A DNA stretch of 64,000 nt from Chloroflexota bacterium (lineage in GTDB: Bacteria; Chloroflexota; Dormibacteria; Dormibacterales; Dormibacteraceae). A program made the position numbers and the translations under genes. The notes below the pieces were generated by a model. That model was given only the letters and a program-made list of their open reading frames with translations, did not search any database and had not been told where the DNA came from. Of the stretch, positions 1-7,184 are shown in pieces. The stretch's first letter is position 1. The number at the start of each line of letters is the position of its first letter. The stretch spans positions 62,001 to 126,000 of the forward strand of contig VBIW01000038.1 in assembly GCA_005880915.1 (NCBI GenBank). The letters run 5' to 3'.

Positions 1-26
1 CCACGGCCCACCACAATTCGGCAGCG

Positions 27-51
27 TTTCCATAACGCGAACCGAAGGCGC
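27..51 (+). repeat. Direct repeat copy 1 (25 nt, partner at 1154-1178)
   Basis: A 25-nt segment with the core AACGCGAACCGAAG recurs at 1154-1178 with two mismatches and in the same orientation. The pair encloses the minus-strand TraB-like gene. It could mark the ends of an inserted segment or be a dispersed repeat. Positions 1-110 show no gene. Confidence 0.5.
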
Positions 52-110
52 TTAGGGACACAACATGAGTCTGGAGGTGCGTTCGCCAAGCCCTTCCCAT
101 GTCTGGGCCG

Positions 111-863
111 CTATTTCGTGTAGTCGAAGACGGTGACCCATTCCCCGGAACGAGCAATGTAGTTCCATGGGTCACTGAGGTAGTGGACAACCGCGCCGAT
201 GTGTTTGGCACCCCACGCCACTCCAACCACCTTGCCTAACTCGCCCCATCGCTCTTGGACTGCCAGGATCTGGTGAAACAGGTGCTCGTTTCGTTGGTGC
301 ATCACCAGTTCGAAGAACGCAGGCTCCTGGCCCTCAAGGAGAACCTCTTCGTTTGATGGCAAGTCGTCGGTCTGGAGCTTCGGCTGCCAATCGTCAGGGT
401 TGGCCACGTAGCGCAGCCAGAGGCCGTATAGCGGCGCCAAGAGCGGTATACCCAACCGCAGGCCGATGGGCATCTTGCGCCACGCAGCGTCGAATTCGGT
501 CCCGCTAATGTCCGACTGTTGGACAGTCATATGGTCGATCGCGCGAGGTTCCGAACGCTGCGCCACAACCCCTCGGGCAGAGTTCGCCGCCAGCCGATAG
601 GAAGATGTCAGCGCGCTAACAATTCGCGAGTCGACGCCTTCAGCTAGGACGAGGTCACATTCGGCCATCTTCTGCTCGACCTGCTCGTAGTACGCGCTCT
701 CGCCGAGGTGGATCATCGGGAAAATCAGCCATACAAGCTTGGCTGCCGGGCTCGTCATTCTTACAATCGCAGCCCGCACCCCGATGGCGCTTACCTCGAT
801 CAGCTGCACAGGTAGCCCACGAAACGATCGTGAGGTTAGACCCTGTCCTCGGTGCGCCACCAC
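111..863 (-). CDS. TraB/GumN-like hypothetical protein
   Basis: A 250-residue protein whose function is not established. Residues 44-80 contain a His followed by Gly-Glu (FPMIHLGES, H52, E55) and then LVLAEGVD (E75). The C-terminal part has VVGVAWGAKHIGAVVHYL. This order, an N-terminal H..GE, a following E-G, and a C-terminal V-G-x-x-H segment, resembles TraB/GumN (Tiki-like) proteins, some of which are metalloproteases. That assignment is by eye only. A hydrophobic stretch near residues 145-165 could be membrane-associated. The GTG start at 863 is uncertain; ATG at residue 36 is an alternative just before the recognisable fold. Base composition looks less GC-rich than in the core genes further on, which suggests accessory DNA. 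Confidence 0.6.
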   Translation of the reverse strand: MVAHRGQGLTSRSFRGLPVQLIEVSAIGVRAAIVRMTSPAAKLVWLIFPMIHLGESAYYEQVEQKMAECDLVLAEGVDSRIVSALTSSYRLAANSARGVVAQRSEPRAIDHMTVQQSDISGTEFDAAWRKMPIGLRLGIPLLAPLYGLWLRYVANPDDWQPKLQTDDLPSNEEVLLEGQEPAFFELVMHQRNEHLFHQILAVQERWGELGKVVGVAWGAKHIGAVVHYLSDPWNYIARSGEWVTVFDYTK

Positions 864-1255
864 CTGCTCACAAGATCAGACGTGGGCTGTCAGAACCGAT
901 TTGTTCCCATCACCGCCCACCATCCTTATGCCCGGGCGCACAGATGTTGATCGGCCGAGCGGTCACTGTTGGCTGGTTCGCGAGTAGACGGCCGACCGCT
1001 GAGCGACGACTGGATGGCGGTAAGCACACGTTTGTGTTTAGGGATACCGTCCGAAATTGTAAACGCGTTTTTTGAACTCGTTTGGGCGGGTTTTGCGGAA
1101 TTGGCCGCGACACCCACTGCGACCCCCTTGCGAAATATTTGTCGGGTCTCGCCTTTCCAGAACGCGAACCGAAGTCGCCTGCCATTGATCGTTAAGGGGG
1201 TCCCGGACCCGGCTCATCTCCGGCAGACTCTGGTCCGGACAGCGGCAATGGCGAA
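864..1255. other. Intergenic region without a convincing gene
   Basis: Short overlapping open frames occur on both strands, but none has a ribosome site, a recognisable motif or consistent codon use. The only structure seen is the direct-repeat copy at 1154-1178. The divergent neighbours imply that promoters lie here, but no clear -35/-10 pair stands out. Confidence 0.5.
1154..1178 (+). repeat. Direct repeat copy 2 (25 nt)
   Basis: Matches positions 27-51 at 23 of 25 bases, same orientation, 1127 bp apart. See the entry at 27-51. Confidence 0.5.
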
Positions 1256-2173
1256 GTGACCAAACCAAGGCTCGGACCCGCTCTCAATGACTTCGTGGCG
1301 GGGTATCCAGGACCGGCTGAAGCTCAATTCCGCGGTGGTTCTATCACCGTTGTCGCAGCCCTTATCTACGCTGACGGAATTCGTATCGAGTGGCGAATGC
1401 CATTGGCCCCCGATCTCGCGTGGATGGATGGCGTTGCTCTGACCGTGGAGCGGGACGTGCCCAAGGAAGTCAGCGGATCACCGGAAGTCATTGACGCGTC
1501 ATTGAGCGGTAAACGCCTGCGTGAGCTATGGGGTCGAGCCACCTTGTCTGACGACCGCGGTCGTGAGTTTGGGCTCTCGCTTGAGCGGTCCGGCCCCCTG
1601 GATCTGTTCGGCGGCTCCGAGGGCACGGCCACTTGTAGTTGCCAGCCACCGGCAGACTCCACCGAACTGACGCTCCTCATCGGTGGGGCCGATATCGTGA
1701 TTTCTCTTACATCAGACCGACGACCGGAGGACCGTCAATCGGCACTCTTCAGAACAGGTTATCCAGGGCCGATGCCGATCCCCTTCCATGACGGTGCAAT
1801 CAAGCTCATCTCGACGTTGGTCTACGAAGACCGGATCGGGATCGAATGGCTCGCCAATCCGGTCCCCGATCTCTCTTGGTTGTTTAAGGACACTGTGTCG
1901 GATCACCTCATGCCCCAGATTGCAGACGAGGAGCAAAGGCTCATCGCAGCCCAAGCGAGTATGAATTTCAGAAGAACGTTCGCTCTTTGGATGGGCGCTC
2001 GCCTGACTGACGATCTGCGCACGCCGTATCAAGGCGCACTGGGGAACTCAAGCGTCTCCAGTTCCGGCTTAAAGGGGGAGGTCTACTTCACTCCGAGCCC
2101 GCCGCCAGGCGCGCGTGAATTGAATCTGGTGCTGTACGACCTCTCTGTCTTCATCCCGCTCAGACGCCGCTAA
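1256..2173 (+). CDS. Hypothetical protein made of two tandem homologous domains
   Basis: A 305-residue protein that I do not recognise. It consists of two clear copies of one domain of about 150 residues. Each begins GYPGP (residues 16-20 and 168-172), continues with a [GD]G-[SA]-I segment, an I-x-IEW segment (about 42-46 and 194-198) and PDLxW, then an LWxGxxLxDD-like stretch, and ends in a hydrophobic beta-like strand (IVISL and VFIPL). The pattern suggests a duplicated all-beta fold. There is no signal peptide or membrane segment. The start is GTG at 1256; no strong Shine-Dalgarno is seen. It lies in the less conserved opening region beside other orphan genes. Confidence 0.6.
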   Translation: MTKPRLGPALNDFVAGYPGPAEAQFRGGSITVVAALIYADGIRIEWRMPLAPDLAWMDGVALTVERDVPKEVSGSPEVIDASLSGKRLRELWGRATLSDDRGREFGLSLERSGPLDLFGGSEGTATCSCQPPADSTELTLLIGGADIVISLTSDRRPEDRQSALFRTGYPGPMPIPFHDGAIKLISTLVYEDRIGIEWLANPVPDLSWLFKDTVSDHLMPQIADEEQRLIAAQASMNFRRTFALWMGARLTDDLRTPYQGALGNSSVSSSGLKGEVYFTPSPPPGARELNLVLYDLSVFIPLRRR

Positions 2174-2399
2174 GGGCACTCCGAGAAGGTGGCCAAAACG
2201 GCTACTGTCGGCGCGGCAAAGTCGAATGGCCAGAGGTCCACGGATTGCTCAGAACGGCCACCGTCCGCGGTCGCTCGGAAAAAAGTGCCTCGACGTGTTC
2301 GTCGAACTCAACTTCATTCGCGTTCGCTCAAGCGCGGGCTTACCTCCCGTAATCGGATAGCCCTGCGTCAGCCTATTCTTCCGCGAGAAGGTAGGGCGA
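2174..2399. other. Intergenic gap, nothing identified except a ribosome site
   Basis: No supported gene or repeat. A purine-rich AGAAGG lies about 10 nt upstream of the ATG at 2400 and supports that start. Confidence 0.5.
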
Positions 2400-3389
2400 A
2401 TGGACGTCGTCGAGTGGCTGTTGGAATCCGACGCGGCGATCCGCTGGCAGGTCATGCGTGACCTTACCAACACGTCCGAGGACGATATCGCAGCGGAGAA
2501 TGCCCGAGTCGCAACCGAGGGCTGGGGCGCGCGGCTGCTGGCCCTCCAGCGGCAGGATGGTCACTGGGACAAGAGCACTCCCGCCAGACTTACGTCGGCT
2601 GAGGCGATCAGTTGGTGGAAGTCACTGCCACCCGAGAGACAAGGCACGCTCTTTCCGGAATGGACCTCCACCGCCTGGAGCCTGATGCTGTTGCGGGCAT
2701 TTGGACTCGATCCCGCCGGAGACGAAGCGCGGCAGGCCATCCGTCGGGTCCGCGAGCGCGTCGCGTGGGAGCACGATGGCGAGCCCTTCTTTGCGGGCGA
2801 GGTGGAGCCTTGCATCAACGGCAAAGTCGTTGCGCTTGGAGCCTACTTCGGCGAGCAGGTCCACGGCATCGTCGATCGGCTCCTCGGTGAGCAAATGAGT
2901 GACGGCGGGTGGAACTGCGAACAGGAGAACGGGTCGACCCGTGGGTCGTTCCATTCGACGATCGACGTGCTTGATGGCCTGCTCGAATATGAGCGAGTCA
3001 CCGGCGGCTCACTCGCGGTGAGCGCCGCGCGCCTCCGCGGTCAGGAGTACCTCCTGGAACGGCGGATGCTCCGCAAGTTGTCGACGGGCGATGTGATCGA
3101 CGCGGCCTTCACGCAGTTCTCCTACCCGACCTATTGGCACTACGACGTGCTCCGAGGTCTGGACTATATGCGCGCTGCCGGCGCCGCTCAGGACGAGCGG
3201 ATGGCCGAGGCGATCGACCTGGTCGAGTCCAAGCGCGATGCGGAAGGCCGCTGGCCACTCGAGAATCCCCATCCCGGCCGGATCCACTTCACCATGGACG
3301 AGGGTGAGGGTAGACCGAGCCGGTGGAACACCCTTCGGGCCATGCGTGTGCTCAGGTGGTACCGGCAAACTCCACGATCGGCCTCATAA
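2400..3389 (+). CDS. Prenyltransferase/squalene-cyclase-fold protein (alpha-toroid repeats)
   Basis: A 329-residue protein with repeated QxxDGxW/DGGW motifs typical of the alpha/alpha-toroid fold: LQRQDGHWD near residue 52, SDGGWNCE near 165, and a weaker EGRWPLE near 283. This fold occurs in squalene-hopene cyclases and prenyltransferase beta subunits. The protein is about half the length of a real squalene-hopene cyclase (over 600 residues) and no DxDD acid motif is visible, so a cyclase role is unlikely. Stand-alone proteins of this kind are usually annotated as terpene-cyclase-like with unknown function. No signal peptide is visible. The ATG has a good upstream purine-rich site. Confidence 0.75.
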   Translation: MDVVEWLLESDAAIRWQVMRDLTNTSEDDIAAENARVATEGWGARLLALQRQDGHWDKSTPARLTSAEAISWWKSLPPERQGTLFPEWTSTAWSLMLLRAFGLDPAGDEARQAIRRVRERVAWEHDGEPFFAGEVEPCINGKVVALGAYFGEQVHGIVDRLLGEQMSDGGWNCEQENGSTRGSFHSTIDVLDGLLEYERVTGGSLAVSAARLRGQEYLLERRMLRKLSTGDVIDAAFTQFSYPTYWHYDVLRGLDYMRAAGAAQDERMAEAIDLVESKRDAEGRWPLENPHPGRIHFTMDEGEGRPSRWNTLRAMRVLRWYRQTPRSAS

Positions 3390-3529
3390 GGAGCTGGTCC
3401 GGAACCAGGTGGGTCAAGCTAGGTCGAAGCTGCTTCAACGGCCCGGGATCTGGATCGGCCTACCGACGAAGGAAGGCACCGCCAAACCTACCGACAAGCT
3501 GTTGCGAACGCGACACCAGCCGCTACCAC

Positions 3530-4414
3530 ATGATTGCCTTGTTGCCACGGGTTGTGTCCCTGCGATTCGGAGGATGGCGATCGCCCCAACGTTGGTTTGT
3601 GGGCTTCTTGGCTGCTGGCTTCCTCGTCCTCCTCGCTTTGATCGAGATCACCTTCCGACGGTTTCCAAGCAGCCTGGTCTCCTCCGGCACCGGGCCAAAG
3701 GCGAACGTGGCCATCTGGTTCGGATCGGACGGCGCGGGTCTGTTCTATATGGGTCTGGGAGCGGTTTACGCGGCACTGTACCTATGGGTCAGTGCGCAAG
3801 TCAGGCCGTCCGAGAACGCATGGCGCGTCGGGGCGATGTGGGGCGTGGTTTCGGGGGCGGTCTGGATGGTCGTGACCGCGATCACGGATTGGATTCCCGA
3901 TATAAGCGTGCTTCGGCCCTTGAGCCTGCTCGTCGTATTGGGTTCGCCCGTTATCGCCGGAGTGCTTGCCGCCAGGGCTGGTGAATCCGTGCGCGATCGC
4001 ACGCTCGCAGGCTTCTGGTGTGGGGTGGTCAGCGCGGTGCTTATCGCCGGGAGCATCGTGGGATTGGACAATGCTTTCGCAACGACCCTCGAGCACTCGA
4101 GGTGGATGCACGACCCAACTTGTCCCCAGGCTGCCGGGTCGGCCCTCGCCGGCTGCGAGATCGGAGACGACCTCGGATTCGTCGACGTCGAGCTCACGCT
4201 GATCCCGCTCGTGTGGGCCGGTCTGGGGGCGATCGGCGGGGCAGTCAGCCTGGCGTTCGCGGACAGGGCCGTTTCGCCTAGGACTCGAGAGCGCGCAGAC
4301 GTTTCCAGCGGTGGCGTCGGCGCCAGTCGCAAGACGGCGGTAAGAGCACCGATCATCTTTGGATTCATGTTGCTGACCTTGTTCGTGGTCGAGATGATCC
4401 TGAAGCTCGTGTAG
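3530..4414 (+). CDS. Multi-pass membrane protein, unknown function
   Basis: A 294-residue protein counted from the ATG at 3530. The open frame extends further upstream but would then overlap the previous gene. Six or seven hydrophobic segments are visible: about residues 21-40, 65-87, 96-115, 127-146, 160-180, 215-240 and a last one ending at the C-terminus. A Cys-containing loop (DPTCPQAAGSALAGCEIGDD) sits before the penultimate membrane pair. I recognise no family. It is 25 nt upstream of the VOC gene, so the two may be co-transcribed. Confidence 0.65.
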   Translation: MIALLPRVVSLRFGGWRSPQRWFVGFLAAGFLVLLALIEITFRRFPSSLVSSGTGPKANVAIWFGSDGAGLFYMGLGAVYAALYLWVSAQVRPSENAWRVGAMWGVVSGAVWMVVTAITDWIPDISVLRPLSLLVVLGSPVIAGVLAARAGESVRDRTLAGFWCGVVSAVLIAGSIVGLDNAFATTLEHSRWMHDPTCPQAAGSALAGCEIGDDLGFVDVELTLIPLVWAGLGAIGGAVSLAFADRAVSPRTRERADVSSGGVGASRKTAVRAPIIFGFMLLTLFVVEMILKLV

Positions 4415-4438
4415 GGAGTCGCGTTTTAGACTGGGCCT

Positions 4439-4810
4439 GTGGACATGAAGCTCGAGCTCGTCCCAGTTCCTGTCGCCGACGTCGACCGGGCCAAGGCTTT
4501 CTATGTCGACCAGGTCGGCTTCCACCTCGACCACGATCATCAGGTCACGGACCAGCTGCGTTTCGTGCAGCTCACTCCGCCTGGATCCGCGTGCTCGATC
4601 GTGATCGGAACCGGGATCACCGAGATGGCGCCTGGCTCTCAGAAGGGGCTGCAGGTCGTGGTCAGGGACGTCGAGGCGATCCGCCAGGAGCTTGCCGGCC
4701 GCGGAGTCGAGACCGGCGCAGTCGACAAGCAGCCGTGGGGATGGTTCATTTACTTCAGCGACCCTGACGGCAACACGTGGTCGGTGCAGCAGATCGTTTC
4801 ACGCGCATAG
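4439..4810 (+). CDS. VOC-superfamily (glyoxalase/bleomycin-resistance fold) protein
   Basis: A 123-residue single-domain protein. The N-terminal LVPVPVADVDRAKAFYVD, a central GLQVVVRDVEAIRQEL and the C-terminal YFSDPDGNTWSVQQ are hallmarks of the vicinal oxygen chelate fold. Such proteins are metal-dependent lyases, dioxygenases or binding proteins; the substrate cannot be inferred. GTG at 4439 and ATG at 4445 are both possible starts. It is convergent with the cupredoxin gene, with 32 bp between the stops. Confidence 0.85.
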   Translation: MDMKLELVPVPVADVDRAKAFYVDQVGFHLDHDHQVTDQLRFVQLTPPGSACSIVIGTGITEMAPGSQKGLQVVVRDVEAIRQELAGRGVETGAVDKQPWGWFIYFSDPDGNTWSVQQIVSRA

Positions 4811-4842
4811 TCACGCCGACGAGGCTGAACCGACCGCGTCTG

Positions 4843-5205
4843 TTATGTGACGGTCAGCGTCCCCTTCATGCCGGATCCTTCATGGCCAGGCTGGGTGCAG
4901 AAGATCACGTAGGTGCCGGCGGCGATGTCGTTGACGTCGAACTCCTTCGAGTCGCCTGCCGAGATCAGCTCGCTCGTGGCTATGCGATTGTTCGAGCTGT
5001 CGCGAATCGCGAGGTCGTGCTGAGTGGTCCCCGAGTTGACGAGCCAGAAGATGACCTTGCCGTGCGGGGCGGTGATCGTCCCGGGATCGAACTTGAATTC
5101 CGTCATCGTCACCTGGATCGAACCCGCCGGCTGGCCGCCACCGCTGCTCCCGCCGCACGCCGCGAGCAAAGCCACCGCGACCAGCCCGACTGCGAGCGCT
5201 CTCAC
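4843..5205 (-). CDS. Cupredoxin lipoprotein, probable electron carrier for the oxidase
   Basis: A 120-residue protein. A short signal peptide ends in the lipobox LAAC (Cys about 17), followed by a Gly/Ser-rich linker. The cupredoxin domain has the strand motif MTEFKFDPGTITAPHGKV, a His in TQHDLAI and the copper-site segment FCTQPGHEGSGMKG, giving the Cys, His and Met ligands of a type 1 copper site. It is probably anchored to the outer face of the membrane, where it could pass electrons to the CuA site of CoxB. The GTG start overlaps the coxC stop by 4 nt (GTGA), so it is translationally coupled and belongs to the cox minus-strand operon. Confidence 0.85.
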   Translation of the reverse strand: MRALAVGLVAVALLAACGGSSGGGQPAGSIQVTMTEFKFDPGTITAPHGKVIFWLVNSGTTQHDLAIRDSSNNRIATSELISAGDSKEFDVNDIAAGTYVIFCTQPGHEGSGMKGTLTVT

Positions 5206-5828
5206 TTTCCTGCCGTGATCCCCACATAAAGAATGATGAAAAGGAAGATCCACACCACGTCCACGAAGTGCCAGTACAGAGTCACCGCCGCGGGACCGAC
5301 GTGGTTGCGCGAATCGAACTGTCCGCGCGACGCTCGATAGAGGATGAGGGTCAGAAGGACGAGCCCGCCCAAAACGTGTGCGCCGTGGAAGCCGGTCATC
5401 GTAAAGAAAGCGCTGGCGAACGTGTTCGCGGTCAGGTTCAGGCCGCGGTGGAAGGCGTTGATGAACTCGTACAGCTGGCCGAACTCGAATGCGAGTCCAA
5501 GCACGATGGTGCTGATCTGGAGCAGGAAGAAGCGACGCCGGTTGTCGTGGGCGAGGCCATCCAGGGCGAAGTGGCAGGTCACGCCGCTCGAGAGAAGCAG
5601 CACCGTGTTGATGGCGGGAATGCCCAACCAGCTGACGTAGTACTCGGGCGACGCGCTCGGCGCCTTGGGCGGCCACTGGCCGGCAGACCCGAACAGGTAG
5701 AAGTACATCGCGAACAGGCTTCCGAAGAACATCACCTCGGAGGCCAGGAAGATGTACATGCCCATCATGCCGGGCTTGATCGCCGGGTACTGGGGGGTCG
5801 GCTCCCGCTGCATCGAGGCGACAGCCAT
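5202..5828 (-). CDS. coxC: Cytochrome c oxidase subunit III
   Basis: A 208-residue protein with about five transmembrane helices, which is the short form lacking the first two helices of the mitochondrial type. Family signatures are FLASEVMFFGSLFAMYF, with the conserved Glu, TGFHGAHVLGG and LYWHFVDVVWIFLF. Subunit III stabilises the haem-copper oxidase and the supply of protons to the active site. The start ATG overlaps the stop of the upstream subunit IV gene by 1 nt, and its own stop overlaps the cupredoxin start. Together they form a three-gene minus-strand operon divergent from coxB-coxA. Confidence 0.95.
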   Translation of the reverse strand: MAVASMQREPTPQYPAIKPGMMGMYIFLASEVMFFGSLFAMYFYLFGSAGQWPPKAPSASPEYYVSWLGIPAINTVLLLSSGVTCHFALDGLAHDNRRRFFLLQISTIVLGLAFEFGQLYEFINAFHRGLNLTANTFASAFFTMTGFHGAHVLGGLVLLTLILYRASRGQFDSRNHVGPAAVTLYWHFVDVVWIFLFIILYVGITAGK

Positions 5829-6322
5829 CAGCCGTGCCCCTCACCATGCGTCTGGGGTCCGTCGGCGGGAAACATCCGCACGTCCTCCACCAGCACCCAA
5901 CCTACGACGCCGTAGAGAAAGATCAAGCCGCCGATCACCGCAAGCACGATTCGCGCCGTGGCCGAGAACGGAATCGCGGCGAGGCCGAGGAACAGCGCGC
6001 CGACGCAGATGATGAACGGGTAGTTGCTGTTGGGAAACAGGTGGATGCCGAGCTCATGCGCGCGCGCCGCGTAGTCGATCGTGACGTCGACCGGTTCGGG
6101 CGGCAGCTCCACGTCGAATCGTGACGCCTTCGCCCGCGCGGGGTCTGCGCTGCGCCAGGCTTTGAAGGCCGCGGACGCCATCACGCTCGATGGCCAGAGC
6201 TTGTAGCCGCAGTTGCGGCAGTGGTCCACGAAGCGGGCCGTCCGCAGGCCGCAACGGGGGCAGTCCACGGACAAGCTCGGATTGGACACATCGACGTATC
6301 GAGGCTTATGGGCTGCGGCCAC
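5828..6322 (-). CDS. Cytochrome oxidase subunit IV-like protein with N-terminal zinc ribbon
   Basis: A 164-residue protein. Its first 45 residues contain CPRCG...CRNCG (C21, C24, C35, C38), a classical four-Cys zinc ribbon. A linker of about 50 residues follows, then two membrane helices (about 101-120 and 124-145) and a short acidic/His tail. The two-helix part and its place directly upstream of coxC match the small subunit IV (CtaF-like) of bacterial oxidases. A zinc ribbon fused to it is unusual and might be cytoplasmic. Subunit IV identity is inferred mainly from context and topology. Its start lies 76 bp from the divergent coxB start, so both promoters must lie in that gap. Confidence 0.7.
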   Translation of the reverse strand: MAAAHKPRYVDVSNPSLSVDCPRCGLRTARFVDHCRNCGYKLWPSSVMASAAFKAWRSADPARAKASRFDVELPPEPVDVTIDYAARAHELGIHLFPNSNYPFIICVGALFLGLAAIPFSATARIVLAVIGGLIFLYGVVGWVLVEDVRMFPADGPQTHGEGHG

Positions 6323-6398
6323 AGTCGCTTCTGGATTCTATCCGGTCGCCGCAGGCGGCACCCGGTCGCAATTCGGGCCGTCGATATACTTCACGCTC

Positions 6399-7172
6399 GT
6401 GATCGCACGCGCTCGCGCGTTCCTCATCGCCGCTGGACTCGTCGCGTCTGCAATCGTTCTCAGCTCATGCGGTACTGGTGGCCTCAGCCCCATCTTCCCC
6501 ACGCCGGTCTCGCCGAACGGGCAGGACATTTACACCACGTACCTCTGGATCTCGGTTCCCGCGCTCGCAATCTTCATCGGGGTCGAGGCGGCGCTGCTCT
6601 GGGTTGTCCTCCGCTACCGACGGTCACGCCAGCCTGCCGATTACATGCCGCCGCAGGTGCACGGCAACACGAGACTCGAGATCGTGTGGACCGCCATCCC
6701 GCTCGTCATCGTGCTCGGGATCGCCGGCTACAGCTTCAACACCTTGCTCAAGGATTTCCAGCCGATCGACAACGCGCAGATGGAGGTGACCATCAGCGGC
6801 CATCAGTTCGGTTGGGACTATGACTACCAAAACGGGGTCGTGGTCCACCAGGAGGGCACGCTGGCCGGCGAGGTGCCGCCCTTCGTGGTGCCGACAGGCA
6901 CTTTGATCAAGCTCAGGTTCCGGGGCACTGACGTCATCCACTCGTGGTGGGTGCCCGCGATCTCGGGCAAGACCGACGCGGTACCCGGCTATGACAACTT
7001 CTCGTGGCTGAAGATCGACCAGGTCGGAACCTGGCACGGCGAGTGCGCGGAGCTGTGTGGAGTCGGTCACGCCACGATGCAGATCAACGTACAGGCGATG
7101 AACCGGGCCGACTTCGACAGCTGGATGAACCAGCAGAAGGCGGCGTTGGCTTCGCCATCGCCCGCTAAGTAG
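6399..7172 (+). CDS. coxB: Cytochrome c oxidase subunit II (CuA subunit), lipoprotein
   Basis: A 257-residue protein from GTG 6399. This start gives a clean signal peptide ending in the lipobox LSSC (Cys 24) and avoids overlap with the divergent gene. Two membrane helices are visible: LWISVPALAIFIGVEAALL and a second ending near GIAGYSF. The periplasmic cupredoxin domain has DVIHSWWVPA and the binuclear CuA motif WHGECAELCGVGHATM. There is no fused cytochrome c domain, so an external donor is needed, perhaps the nearby cupredoxin. It is 12 bp upstream of coxA and is co-transcribed with it. Confidence 0.95.
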   Translation: MIARARAFLIAAGLVASAIVLSSCGTGGLSPIFPTPVSPNGQDIYTTYLWISVPALAIFIGVEAALLWVVLRYRRSRQPADYMPPQVHGNTRLEIVWTAIPLVIVLGIAGYSFNTLLKDFQPIDNAQMEVTISGHQFGWDYDYQNGVVVHQEGTLAGEVPPFVVPTGTLIKLRFRGTDVIHSWWVPAISGKTDAVPGYDNFSWLKIDQVGTWHGECAELCGVGHATMQINVQAMNRADFDSWMNQQKAALASPSPAK

Positions 7173-7184
7173 GATAGGGAGCGG

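Noticed and set aside
969-1259. 96-codon frame in the gap before the duplicated-domain gene
   Set aside because: No motif, no ribosome site, overlaps open frames on the other strand, and contains the direct-repeat copy.
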